Source: Amycolatopsis anabasis
Lineage (GTDB): Bacteria > Actinomycetota > Actinomycetes > Mycobacteriales > Pseudonocardiaceae
Direction of reading: 5' to 3'
Assembly (NCBI RefSeq): GCF_009765355.1
Contig: NZ_VTHK01000004.1
Coordinates: 186,001-250,000, forward strand
DNA: 64,000 nt
Part shown: in pieces, positions 35,435 through 43,967 of the stretch
Position numbering within the stretch: the first letter of the stretch is position 1
Layout: each line of letters opens with the position of its first letter
Position numbers and translations under genes: made by a program
Notes under the pieces: model-generated
What the model saw: only the letters and a program-made list of their open reading frames with translations
The model's database searches: none
What the model was told of the DNA's origin: nothing

Positions 35435-37081
35435 GTGACCAATGGCCCGCTGATCGTCCAGTCCGACAAGACCGTGCTGCTCGAGGTCGACCACGAGCAG
35501 GCCGAGGACGCCCGGATCGCGATCGCACCCTTCGCGGAGCTGGAACGCGCCCCGGAACACGTGCACACCTACCGGGTGACGCCGCTCGCGCTGTGGAACG
35601 CGCGGGCGGCGGGGCACGACGCGGAGCAGGTGGTCGACGCGCTGACCACCTACTCCCGGTTCCCGGTGCCGCAGCCCCTGCTGATCGACGTGGTGGACAC
35701 CATGGGCCGGTTCGGGCGGCTGCAGATCACCAACAACCCCGCGCACGGCCTGGTGATGAGCACGACCGACCGCGCGGTGCTGGAAGAGGTGCTGCGGAAC
35801 AAGAAGATCAACCCGATGCTCGGCGCGCGCATCGACGACGACACCGTGGTCGTGCACCCGTCGGAGCGGGGGCGGCTGAAGCAGGCGCTGCTCAAGGTCG
35901 GCTGGCCCGCCGAGGACCTCGCCGGGTACGTGGACGGCGAGGCGCACCCGATGTCGCTGGCCGAGGACGGCTGGGCGCTGCGCGAGTACCAGCGCCAGGC
36001 CGCGCAGGCGTTCTGGGCGGGCGGCTCCGGGGTCGTCGTGCTGCCGTGCGGGGCGGGCAAGACGCTCGTCGGCGCGGCCGCGATGGCGCGGGCGCAGGCG
36101 ACCACGCTGATCCTGGTCACCAACACGGTCGCCGGGCGGCAGTGGAAGCGGGAACTGGTCGCGCGCACCTCGCTCACCGAGGAGGAGATCGGCGAGTACT
36201 CCGGTGAGAAGAAGGAGATCCGGCCGGTCACCATCGCGACCTACCAGGTGATCACCCGCAAGACCAAGGGCGAGTACAAGCACCTGGAGCTGTTCGACTC
36301 GCGGGACTGGGGCCTGGTCGTCTACGACGAGGTGCACCTGCTGCCCGCGCCGGTCTTCCGGATGACCGCCGATCTGCAGTCGCGCCGGCGGCTCGGGCTG
36401 ACCGCGACGCTGGTGCGCGAGGACGGCCGGGAAGGCGACGTGTTCTCGCTGATCGGGCCGAAGCGGTACGACGTGCCGTGGCGGGACATCGAGGCGCAGG
36501 GCTGGATCGCGCCCGCCGAGTGCATCGAGGTGCGGGTGACGCTCACCGACGCCGAACGGCTCGCCTACGCGACCGCGGAAGCCGAGGAACGCTACAAGCT
36601 CGCCGCCACGGCGAACACCAAGACCCCGGTCATAAAGTCCATTGTGGACAAACATGCCGGGGAGCAGACCCTGGTCATCGGCGCCTACCTCGACCAGCTC
36701 GAGGAACTGGGCGCGGAGCTGAACGCCCCGGTGATCCAGGGATCCACGCGGAACAAGGAACGGGAGGCGCTGTTCGACGCCTTCCGCCGGGGCGAGATCG
36801 CCACGCTGGTGGTGTCCAAGGTCGCCAACTTCTCGATCGACCTGCCCGAGGCTTCGGTGGCGATCCAGATCTCCGGCACCTTCGGGTCCCGGCAGGAGGA
36901 AGCGCAACGACTCGGCCGCCTGCTGCGCCCCAAGGGCGACGGCCGCCAGGCGCACTTCTATTCGGTGGTCTCCCGGGACACCGTGGACACCGAATACGCC
37001 GCCCACCGCCAGCGCTTCCTCGCCGAACAGGGCTACGCCTACACCATCGTCGACGCCGACGACCTCCTCCGCCCCCTCTGA
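35435..37081 (+). CDS. XPB/Ssl2-type DNA helicase
   Basis: A 548-residue superfamily 2 helicase, 3'-5', of the bacterial XPB group (Rv0861c/ercc3 type). Motifs: N-terminal damage-recognition-like domain; Walker A VLPCGAGKTLVGAAA; DEAD-variant VVYDEVHLLP; motif III LGLTATLVREDG; an RED-like element within it; motif V VSKVANFSIDLPEA; and motif VI QRLGRLLRP. GTG 35435 follows AAGGA and starts 8 bp after the FAD monooxygenase gene. In mycobacteria it directly adjoins the helicase-C3 gene; here 20 kb separate them. Confidence 0.93.
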   Translation: MTNGPLIVQSDKTVLLEVDHEQAEDARIAIAPFAELERAPEHVHTYRVTPLALWNARAAGHDAEQVVDALTTYSRFPVPQPLLIDVVDTMGRFGRLQITNNPAHGLVMSTTDRAVLEEVLRNKKINPMLGARIDDDTVVVHPSERGRLKQALLKVGWPAEDLAGYVDGEAHPMSLAEDGWALREYQRQAAQAFWAGGSGVVVLPCGAGKTLVGAAAMARAQATTLILVTNTVAGRQWKRELVARTSLTEEEIGEYSGEKKEIRPVTIATYQVITRKTKGEYKHLELFDSRDWGLVVYDEVHLLPAPVFRMTADLQSRRRLGLTATLVREDGREGDVFSLIGPKRYDVPWRDIEAQGWIAPAECIEVRVTLTDAERLAYATAEAEERYKLAATANTKTPVIKSIVDKHAGEQTLVIGAYLDQLEELGAELNAPVIQGSTRNKEREALFDAFRRGEIATLVVSKVANFSIDLPEASVAIQISGTFGSRQEEAQRLGRLLRPKGDGRQAHFYSVVSRDTVDTEYAAHRQRFLAEQGYAYTIVDADDLLRPL

Positions 37082-37143
37082 CCCGCGAGTCCCCCGTTTC
37101 GGCACACCGAGTTCCCCATCTCGGTAGGCGATCTCGACATCCC

Positions 37144-37248
37144 GGGCACCCGAACTACACATTCGGGCAAGCGAACCACACACTCAGGCACCCGAACTAC
37201 ACGTTCAGGCAAGCGAACCACACACTCGGGCACGCGAATTCCACGTTC
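37144..37248. repeat. Tandem array of five 21-bp units
   Basis: Five units of exactly 21 bp start at 37144, 37165, 37186, 37207 and 37228. Odd units resemble GGGCACCCGAACTACACATTC and even units GGGCAAGCGAACCACACACTC, so there is a 42-bp higher-order period. CCCGAA (37149-37154) and TTCGGG (37162-37167) form a mini-hairpin. The array lies between the XPB helicase and a membrane-protein gene; I see no gene in 37082-37293. Confidence 0.8.
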
Positions 37249-37293
37249 CCCGCACACTCGGCGATCAACGCCGGGCGCTGCCACACTCGGGCC

Positions 37294-37872
37294 ATGGGCT
37301 CCGCGGACCGCCACCGGCTGGACACCCCGACCCTGCTGCCGCGCTACCTGGCCGCACTCGCGGCGGCAACTCTCACCGGCCTGCTCGCGGCGGCCGCGGT
37401 CGCGACCGTCCTGCAGTCCCACCGCCCCGATCTGGACGGCACCGCGTTCACCGTCCCCGCCCTGCTCGGCGCCGCGATCGCCGCCTTGGCCGCACTCGCC
37501 GTCGCGGCCGCCCTGCTCGCCCGGCACGCGGACGCCGAAACACTCGATCTGATGATTCGCCACCTGCTGTGGCTCGTCTTCGCGGTCGCGCTGGTACCCA
37601 GCCTCGCCTGGCTCGTGCTGTGGTCCTCGTCGGGCAGTGCGCGCGCCCTCCTCGGCCTGGCCGGAATCGCGTTCGCGGGCCTGCCGCTGCTCACCGCCTA
37701 CCGATGGCACGCCGCGCTCCCCGCGGTGCTCCTCGCCTGCCTGTGCGGCGCGGTCGCCCTGCTGGCCCTGTGGCAACCGCTGTTCCTGCTGCTCCCGGTC
37801 TCCGCGACCCTCGCCGGCGGCTGGGCACTCGCCCTGGCCCTCCACGCCCGCACACACCACCTGCGCGCCTGA
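37294..37872 (+). CDS. Predicted multi-pass membrane protein, unknown function
   Basis: A 192-residue very hydrophobic protein with about five or six transmembrane segments (near residues 19-42, 52-75, 88-110, 117-135, 141-158 and 163-183) and short polar loops. No domain is recognised. ATG 37294; no strong ribosome-binding site is visible. The next gene also encodes a membrane protein, so both may be envelope components. Confidence 0.65.
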   Translation: MGSADRHRLDTPTLLPRYLAALAAATLTGLLAAAAVATVLQSHRPDLDGTAFTVPALLGAAIAALAALAVAAALLARHADAETLDLMIRHLLWLVFAVALVPSLAWLVLWSSSGSARALLGLAGIAFAGLPLLTAYRWHAALPAVLLACLCGAVALLALWQPLFLLLPVSATLAGGWALALALHARTHHLRA

Positions 37873-37964
37873 AGCAGTCGGGCGTAACACACAGGCTTCC
37901 CGGCCGACTACCACCGCACCCGGAACGCGCGCTCCACACCATCCACCCAGTCCGGGAGCACAAC

Positions 37965-38744
37965 ATGACGGAAGTCCACCTTCCCCCGCCGCCCGCGCCA
38001 CCGAGACGCCGCCAGTTCCACGGTGCCGCGATCACCGCGCTCGTGCTCGGGATCGTCGCGCTCTGCGGCAGCCCGTTGCCGATCCTGAACAACGCCACGA
38101 TCATCGCCGGGTTCATCGGTGTCGTATTCGCGGCGATCGGCCTGTTCGGCGCCCGGAAGGTGATGTCCGGTTTCGGACTCGCCCTATCCATCGCCGGAAT
38201 CGCGATCGGACTGGCGCTGCAAGCGCAATGGTCCCGGGAACTCGGCGACCTGTCCGACGGCCTGAACCGGGCCCTGGGCCCGCCACCGCCGAGTCCGGAG
38301 AAGCCCGCGGTCCCGACGAACGAACGCGGAAACATTCTCAAAGAACTAGGAGCGGAAGCCGCATTCGGTGAACCCGGGTCCGAGGTCAGGTTCGCGATCG
38401 ACAAGATCGAGGTTGATCCGAAGTGCGATCAATACGCCCCCAAACGCGAGCCCGGACGGCACACCCTGGTATTGCACATCCGGGTGGCCACGGGTGACGA
38501 CGCCGGAACCAACGAGCGCCTCGGCGGAGTGGTCAACCCCTTTTCCATCAAACTTCTAGGAGAAGACGGGCTCACCGTCTCTGCCAGCCCTTCGATGTGC
38601 CTTTCCGAATCCGGCTCCCGGTTGTCCACCGACCTCGGCCCCAACCAGCGCACTCAAGGCGTGCTGGAGATCGAGGCGCCGATGGCGCACGGCACCCTGA
38701 TCGTGCCCCTGTCCTCGGACAAGGGCTGGGAGTGGAAGTTCTGA
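37965..38744 (+). CDS. Membrane-anchored protein, DUF4190-like N-terminus with extracellular domain
   Basis: A 259-residue protein. A proline-rich cytoplasmic head is followed by two or three hydrophobic segments (about residues 21-85, ALVLGIVALCG and GLFGARKVMSG), as in DUF4190 proteins, then a linker PPPPSPEKPAVP and a 140-residue outer domain with two cysteines (PKCDQY and SMCLSE) and a DUF4352-like beta pattern. Function unknown. It ends 4 bp before the stop of the convergent GDSL hydrolase gene. Confidence 0.72.
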   Translation: MTEVHLPPPPAPPRRRQFHGAAITALVLGIVALCGSPLPILNNATIIAGFIGVVFAAIGLFGARKVMSGFGLALSIAGIAIGLALQAQWSRELGDLSDGLNRALGPPPPSPEKPAVPTNERGNILKELGAEAAFGEPGSEVRFAIDKIEVDPKCDQYAPKREPGRHTLVLHIRVATGDDAGTNERLGGVVNPFSIKLLGEDGLTVSASPSMCLSESGSRLSTDLGPNQRTQGVLEIEAPMAHGTLIVPLSSDKGWEWKF

Positions 38745-38748
38745 CCGG

Positions 38749-39600
38749 CTACTCGCCCAGCGCCTCGAGCACCTGGCGGGCCTGGTTCTCGGCGCCGAGC
38801 GCGTTCGGGTGCACCGGGGCGGCGACCGAGGTCGGGAAGAGGCCCTCCAGCCACTTGGCGCCGGGCGGCTGGCACATGTCGTGGCCGATGCTGCTGCGGT
38901 ACGTGTCGACGAATTTCGCGCCGTGCGCCTTCGCCTGCTCGGCCAGGACGGTGTTGAGCAGCTTGTTGGCGTCGCGGAGGTAGGGCGCGTCGCCGTCGGA
39001 GATCGGCACCAGCGGCCAGCAGTTGGTGCCGTCGTCGGGCAGCAGCGTGGGGTAGCCGACCAGCACGATCTTCGCCTTCGGCGCGCGGTCGCGGATGCCC
39101 CGGAGCACGGCGGCCACCTTCGGCCCGACCGCGCGCACCTTCTCGGCGAGCTTGTCGGTGCCGCCGGAGGTGTAGAAGTTCTTGCAGGGCGCGCCGTGCG
39201 GCACCAGCGCGTCCATCAGCCCGCAGGTCACCACGACCTCCGCGAACGGCACGTCGTTACCGCCGATGCCGACGGTCACCAGCTCGGTGTCCGGTTTCAA
39301 CGCCTCGAACTGCGGCGGGTTGCCGGTGAGCGGCTGCGAGCCCGTCATGTCCTTGGTGGTCGCGCCGCCGCAGCTCACGTCGGTGAACGAACCGGGCGCG
39401 ATGTCCTTCGCGACGAGCGACGGGTAGTTGTGGTCGGACCGGGTGCAGGGCAGGTTGACCTGGTTCGGGATGAGCGACCCCGAGGTGTACGAGTCGCCGA
39501 GCGCGACGTAGGAGTCGTATCCGGACGACGCGACGGCGGCGGGTGCCGTGGTCAGGGCGACCGCGACGACCGCGGCGAGGCTGCTGAGAACCCGGCGCAT
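38749..39600 (-). CDS. Secreted SGNH/GDSL hydrolase (lipase-like)
   Basis: A 283-residue secreted esterase. Signal peptide residues 1-25. Block I VALGDSYTSGS holds the catalytic serine, block III VGIGGNDVPF supplies the oxyanion Asn, and block V VAAPVHPNALG the catalytic histidine. Six cysteines could form three disulfides, as in Streptomyces GDSL lipases. GAGGAG precedes ATG 39600. Upstream (39639-39652) is a CTACT-N4-AGTAG site like those at the two NIT-sensor regions. Confidence 0.9.
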   Translation of the reverse strand: MRRVLSSLAAVVAVALTTAPAAVASSGYDSYVALGDSYTSGSLIPNQVNLPCTRSDHNYPSLVAKDIAPGSFTDVSCGGATTKDMTGSQPLTGNPPQFEALKPDTELVTVGIGGNDVPFAEVVVTCGLMDALVPHGAPCKNFYTSGGTDKLAEKVRAVGPKVAAVLRGIRDRAPKAKIVLVGYPTLLPDDGTNCWPLVPISDGDAPYLRDANKLLNTVLAEQAKAHGAKFVDTYRSSIGHDMCQPPGAKWLEGLFPTSVAAPVHPNALGAENQARQVLEALGE

Positions 39601-39638
39601 GGCTGCTCCTCGTTGAGCTGATGGGGACCGGCAACTAG

Positions 39639-39652
39639 CTACTCAAAAGTAG
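39639..39652. promoter_or_regulatory. CTACT-N4-AGTAG inverted repeat, copy 3
   Basis: CTACTCAAAAGTAG lies 39 bp upstream of the GDSL hydrolase start, an operator-like position. The arms and 4-nt spacer match the site at 32133. Confidence 0.5.
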
Positions 39653-39777
39653 GTAGAAAGCTAACGTGAGCCGGGCCACAGCACAAGCCCCAGGTCGGCG
39701 GCCGGTTTTCCAAAATTGTCGGACCCTCGAACTAGTGTTCGACCCGTCAGCGCAAGCCAGCTCTCGAGGGGGTCTCC

Positions 39778-40536
39778 ATGACCATCGCTCCACTCCACCG
39801 CGAACTGACCCTGCCCGGCCTGTCGCTGCCGCCCGGGCGGTGGCACGGCTCGATCTGGGTCTCCGACGAACCGCTCGCCGATCCGGGCGGCTACCCGGCC
39901 TGCGTCGCCGAATTCGAGCGCACCGGACTGTGGCCGGTGCTCATCCCGCAGGACCCCCGGTTCCTCGCCCGCGGCGAGGACTGGATCGACGATCGCGGCC
40001 GGCTGCTCCCGGCGGCGGGGAAGATCGATTCGTTCGACCCGAGTGAGACGCTCGCCCACTGGTGGGAATCCACCTGCTGCGGGGGCGACTGCCTGCGCCC
40101 GTTCGGCACGGATTTCCCCGGGCTGGCACGGCGTTCCGGGCGGAGTTCGGATCCGCTGGCCGAAGCCGGGAACACCGGTTCGGTCCTGGCCGCGCGGCGG
40201 CCGCACCGCCTCGGCCTGGTGCAGACCGAGCGCCCCGCGGACATCCCGGCCCTGCTCGGCTGGACCGGGATGATCAAGTCCACCGACCAGGTCGCGGCGC
40301 TCTCCGCGGTGCTGCGCAGCTGGGAGGAGCGGTTCGGCGCGACGCTCGTCGTGCTCGGCTTCGACGAGCTGGAACTGTCCGTCGCCGCACCACCCCGCAA
40401 TCAGGGCCGCGCGCTCGCGGTGGCCGCCGAGCACCGCGCGTTCAGCCTGCGCAGCTTCACCGGGCAGCCGGGCAACATGCGCGAGTTCGCCGCCGGTTTG
40501 GTCCTGTCGCGCCACTGGCGGTTCTCCTGGGATTGA
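39778..40536 (+). CDS. DUF4253 domain protein
   Basis: A 252-residue soluble protein; the C-terminal 110 residues (RPHRLGLVQTERPADIPALL through GLVLSRHWRFSWD) match DUF4253, common in actinobacteria and without known function. A CCGGDCLRPFG segment in the middle could bind metal, which is speculative. GAGGGGG lies just before ATG 39778. Confidence 0.8.
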   Translation: MTIAPLHRELTLPGLSLPPGRWHGSIWVSDEPLADPGGYPACVAEFERTGLWPVLIPQDPRFLARGEDWIDDRGRLLPAAGKIDSFDPSETLAHWWESTCCGGDCLRPFGTDFPGLARRSGRSSDPLAEAGNTGSVLAARRPHRLGLVQTERPADIPALLGWTGMIKSTDQVAALSAVLRSWEERFGATLVVLGFDELELSVAAPPRNQGRALAVAAEHRAFSLRSFTGQPGNMREFAAGLVLSRHWRFSWD

Positions 40537-40633
40537 CCCGGGTTTGGCGATCCCATAACCCGGTTACACACCAGCACGACGACGAAGGGAGGCTGCTTGG
40601 GGGAAGCGACGACAACCGAACCTGGAGGGTGCA

Positions 40634-41512
40634 ATCGCTGAGATCCGGATCGGCACCTCGGGGTGGCGGTACCCGCCGTGGCGCGGCGTCTTCTACCCGA
40701 AGGGCCTGGCGCAGCGCCGGGAACTGGAGTTCCTGTCGCGGCAGGTGAACACGGTCGAAATCAACGGCTCGTTCTACTCGCTGCAACGACCGGAACGCTA
40801 TCGCGCCTGGTTCACCGAAACCCCGGAAGACTTCGTGTTCTCGGTCAAGGGCGGCCGCTTCATCACCCATATGAAACAGCTCCGGGATGTCCGGGCACCG
40901 CTGGCGAACTTCTTCGCCTCCGGGGTCCTGGCCCTCGGCCACAAGCTCGGGCCCATCCTGTGGCAACTGCCGCCCCGCTTGCGGTTCGACCCCGACCGGC
41001 TCACCGAGTTCTTCGCACTGCTCCCGCGGGACACCCACGCGGCCGCGGCACTGGCGGCCGAACACGACGACAAGCTGAAGGGAGAGGCCCATACCGATCC
41101 GGGAGAGAAACGCGCACTGCGCTACGCGCTCGAGGTCCGCCATCCCAGCTTCGCCACCGGGGATTGCGTGAACCTGTTGCGGGACAACGACGTCGCGCTG
41201 GTCGTCGCGGATACGGCGGGCACCTGGCCGTATCTGGAGGACGTCACCTCCGGCGACCTGGTGTACGTCCGGCTGCACGGCGACGAGGAGCTGTACGCCA
41301 GCGGGTACACCGAGGCCGCTCTGGACTCGTGGGCGGACAAGATCGCGCGATGGCGCGCCGGGGAGAGCCCGCGCACCGAGCACACCGTGGGCACTCCCGC
41401 CGCGCGGGAACACCGGGATGTGTACGTCTACTTCGACAACGACATCAAGGTGAAGGCGCCCGGTGACGCGATCGGACTGGCCCGGCGGCTGGGCGCTGGA
41501 CCGCGGCCGTAG
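40634..41512 (+). CDS. DUF72 (YecE-like) protein with apparent ATC start codon
   Basis: A 292-residue TIM-barrel protein of the DUF72/YecE family: RIGTSGWRYPPWRGVFYPKG, VEINGSFYSLQRPERYRAW, FVFSVKGGRFITHMKQL, WQLPPRL and VYVYFDND. The conserved N-terminus begins upstream of any ATG, GTG or TTG in this frame. The best start is ATC 40634, giving an AEIRIGTSGW beginning, with GGAGG (40624-40628) 5 nt before it. The next standard start, GTG 40745, would delete 37 conserved residues. The function of the family is unknown. Confidence 0.82.
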   Translation: MAEIRIGTSGWRYPPWRGVFYPKGLAQRRELEFLSRQVNTVEINGSFYSLQRPERYRAWFTETPEDFVFSVKGGRFITHMKQLRDVRAPLANFFASGVLALGHKLGPILWQLPPRLRFDPDRLTEFFALLPRDTHAAAALAAEHDDKLKGEAHTDPGEKRALRYALEVRHPSFATGDCVNLLRDNDVALVVADTAGTWPYLEDVTSGDLVYVRLHGDEELYASGYTEAALDSWADKIARWRAGESPRTEHTVGTPAAREHRDVYVYFDNDIKVKAPGDAIGLARRLGAGPRP

Positions 41513-41630
41513 GTCCCGCCCGGGTGTCCGGCCCGCCGGTGAGCCGATTTGTCCGCTCTGCGGACAGCGGTTTCCGTCAATCGGGCGGAAAGGGTTCCCG
41601 TCGCGCGTCGCCGTTGCCACAATCGCCCGC

Positions 41631-42332
41631 ATGACGACGACCGAGGAGCGCTGGACCCCCAACTACGGCGAACCGTACGTGCCGGTGCCCTACCGGCCCG
41701 CGCGGATGCCGGCCGACGAGTCCGTCGCCGAGGCGGCCGAACTGCGGGAACGCATGGAAGCGCGGCGCACCGTGCGCATGTTCTCCCCCGATCCGGTGCC
41801 CGAGCAGGCCGTGCTGGACGCCATCGCGGTGGCCTCGACGGCGCCGAGCGGTGCGCATCAGCAGCCGTGGACGTTCGTGCTGGTCGAGGATCCCGAGGTG
41901 CGGCGCCGCATCCGCGAGGCGGCCGAGGCGGAAGAACGGATCTCGTACGACGGCAGGCTGGGTGACGAGTGGCTCTCCGCGCTGCGGCCGCTGGGCACGG
42001 ACGCGGTCAAGGCGCACATCACCGACGCGCCCTGCCTGATCGTGGTCTTCCAGCAGCGTTTCTACCTGGAGGACGACGGCAGTATCCGCAAGCACTACTA
42101 CGTGGACGAATCGGTGGGCATCGCGGTCGGCATGCTGCTCACCGCGCTGCACCTGTCCGGGCTGGCCGCGCTGACCCACACGCCGTCGCCGATGAAGTTC
42201 CTCGGCGAGGTGCTCGACCGGCCGCGCAACGAGAAGGCGTTCGCGGTGATCCCGGTCGGCTACCCCGCCGACGACTGCGTGGTGCCCAGCTTGCGGCGCA
42301 AAACCCTCGACCAGGTGCTGGTGCGGGTCTAG
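41631..42332 (+). CDS. Nitroreductase-family flavoprotein (iodotyrosine-deiodinase-like)
   Basis: A 233-residue FMN enzyme. The head TPNYGEPYVPVPYRP and the core RRTVRMFSPDPVPE, ASTAPSGAHQQPW, SVGIAVGMLLTALHLSGL follow the nitroreductase subfamily that includes iodotyrosine deiodinase and bacterial haloaromatic reductases. The RR and SAPSGAH-like segments bind FMN phosphate. ATG 41631 follows a CACAAT -10-like box by 7 nt. Substrate unknown. Confidence 0.87.
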   Translation: MTTTEERWTPNYGEPYVPVPYRPARMPADESVAEAAELRERMEARRTVRMFSPDPVPEQAVLDAIAVASTAPSGAHQQPWTFVLVEDPEVRRRIREAAEAEERISYDGRLGDEWLSALRPLGTDAVKAHITDAPCLIVVFQQRFYLEDDGSIRKHYYVDESVGIAVGMLLTALHLSGLAALTHTPSPMKFLGEVLDRPRNEKAFAVIPVGYPADDCVVPSLRRKTLDQVLVRV

Positions 42333-42342
42333 GCGGGCGGGT

Positions 42343-42915
42343 CTAGGCGCTGCGCGCCTGCGCGCGGTGCTTGCCCTCGGCGATCTCCTCGATCAGCTTG
42401 CCGCAGAAGGCGGGCAGATCGTCGGGTTTGCGGCTGGTCACGAAGCCGGAGTCCACCACGACCTGCTCGTCGACCCAGTCGGCGCCGGCGTTGCGCAGAT
42501 CGGTTTGCAGGCTGGGCCAGGAGGTCATCCGGCGGCCCCGCACCACGTCCGCCTCGATCAGGGTCCACGGCGCGTGGCAGATCGCGGCGACCGGTTTCTG
42601 CTGGGCGAAGAACTCGCCCACGAACCGCACCACGTTCGGCACCGTGCGCAGGAAGTCCGGGTTGGCCACGCCGCCGGGGAGGACCAGGGCGTCGTAGTCG
42701 CCGGGCGACACCTCGGTGATCACCTTGTCGACTCGGAACGTGTCGGCCTTGTCCAAGTGGTTGAAGGCCTGCACGGACCCCGGCGACGTGGAGACGAGTT
42801 CGGGCCGCCCACCGGCTTCCTCGACGGCCTTCCAGGGCTCGGTCAGCTCGACCTGTTCGGTTCCCTCGGGCGCGACCACGAAGGCCACCCGCTGCCCGGA
42901 GAGTGTGTTCGCCAC
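42343..42915 (-). CDS. DJ-1/PfpI-family protein (type 1 glutamine amidotransferase-like)
   Basis: A 190-residue protein of the PfpI/YhbO type. The nucleophile cysteine is in AAICHAPWTL, with VLPGGVANPDFLR as the glutamate-elbow equivalent and an N-terminal VAFVVAPEGTEQVEL strand. Such proteins act as stress-related deglycases or proteases. GTG 42915 is preceded by GAGGAGGAG, which is better than the longer reading to 42975. Confidence 0.88.
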   Translation of the reverse strand: MANTLSGQRVAFVVAPEGTEQVELTEPWKAVEEAGGRPELVSTSPGSVQAFNHLDKADTFRVDKVITEVSPGDYDALVLPGGVANPDFLRTVPNVVRFVGEFFAQQKPVAAICHAPWTLIEADVVRGRRMTSWPSLQTDLRNAGADWVDEQVVVDSGFVTSRKPDDLPAFCGKLIEEIAEGKHRAQARSA

Positions 42916-43023
42916 GGAAAACTCCTCCTCATGTAGCTCCTGGTCCGGAACTACCCGGCTGACCCGGCCGGGCAAACATGCCGATCACTCGGATGTGCCA
43001 AGCCCGCGCCTTACGCTCGGGGC

Positions 43024-43956
43024 GTGGACGTCTACGCGATCGGCCTGCGCAACCGTTTCCGGGGCATCACCGTCCGGGAGGGTGTGCTCCTGCACGGCCC
43101 CGCCGGCTGGGGCGAGTTCTGCCCGTTCGCGGAGTACTCCGACGCCGAATGCCTGCCCTGGCTGGCCGCCGCCGTGGAGGCGAGCGAACGCGGCTGGCCC
43201 GAGCCGGTGCGCGACCGGGTGGCGGTGAACACCACGGTCCCGGTCGTGCCGCCGGAGCGCGCGCACGAACTCGTCGCCGCGTCGGGCTGCCGCACCGCGA
43301 AGGTCAAGGTGGCCGATCCGCGCTCGCCGTTGGCCGGCGACTGCGACCGGGTGGCGGCGGTGCGGGACGCGCTGGGGCCCGCCGGCGCGATCCGGGTGGA
43401 CGCGAACGCGGCCTGGGACGTCGAGACCGCGGTCGCGGCCATCACCGCCCTGGACAAGGCCGCGGGCGGGCTGGAGTACGTCGAGCAACCCTGCCCGTCC
43501 GTCGAGGAACTGGCCGCCGTGCGCCGCCGGGTCGGCGTGCGGATCGCGGCGGACGAATCGATCCGGCGGGCGGAGGATCCGCTGCGGGTCGCCGTGGCCG
43601 GGGCGGCCGATGTGGCGGTGCTCAAGGTCGCGCCGCTGGGCGGCGTCCGGCGCGCGCTCGCGGTGGCCGAGGCCTGCGGGCTGCCGTGCGTGGTCTCCTC
43701 GGCGGTGGAGACCAGCGTCGGCCTGGCGGCCGGGCTGGCCCTGGCCGGGGCCCTGCCCACATTGGACTTCGCCTGCGGGCTCGGCACGATTTCCTTGCTG
43801 GAAGGCGATGTCACCAGCCAACCGCTGTCCCCAGTGGACGGTTACCTACCGGTCCCGCGGCACGCGCCCGCACCCGACCGGTACGCCGATTTCGCCGCCG
43901 GGGAGGCTGCCCGGGCCTGGTGGCTCGACCGGCTCGACCGCGTCCGCGCGGGGTGA
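43024..43956 (+). CDS. menC: o-Succinylbenzoate synthase MenC
   Basis: A 310-residue enolase-superfamily enzyme of menaquinone synthesis that dehydrates SHCHC to o-succinylbenzoate. The catalytic lysine pair is in CRTAKVKVA and VAVLKVAPLGG; metal ligands are in RVDANAAW, EYVEQPC and AADES. GTG 43024 follows a TACGCT box by 6 nt, so the mRNA is probably leaderless. Other men genes are not in this window. N-acylamino-acid racemase is the main alternative, but the GEFCPFAEY head favours MenC. Confidence 0.87.
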   Translation: MDVYAIGLRNRFRGITVREGVLLHGPAGWGEFCPFAEYSDAECLPWLAAAVEASERGWPEPVRDRVAVNTTVPVVPPERAHELVAASGCRTAKVKVADPRSPLAGDCDRVAAVRDALGPAGAIRVDANAAWDVETAVAAITALDKAAGGLEYVEQPCPSVEELAAVRRRVGVRIAADESIRRAEDPLRVAVAGAADVAVLKVAPLGGVRRALAVAEACGLPCVVSSAVETSVGLAAGLALAGALPTLDFACGLGTISLLEGDVTSQPLSPVDGYLPVPRHAPAPDRYADFAAGEAARAWWLDRLDRVRAG

Positions 43957-43967
43957 GGCGGGCGGGA

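Noticed and set aside
37144..37248. CRISPR array or coding repeat
   Set aside because: 21-bp units abut without spacers. The minus strand reads as a heptapeptide repeat but belongs to a frame without start signals that overlaps the XPB gene antisense.
40663..41466. Plus-strand frame overlapping the DUF72 gene
   Set aside because: A shifted frame of the DUF72 gene giving an arginine/glycine-rich product; the DUF72 frame carries family motifs.
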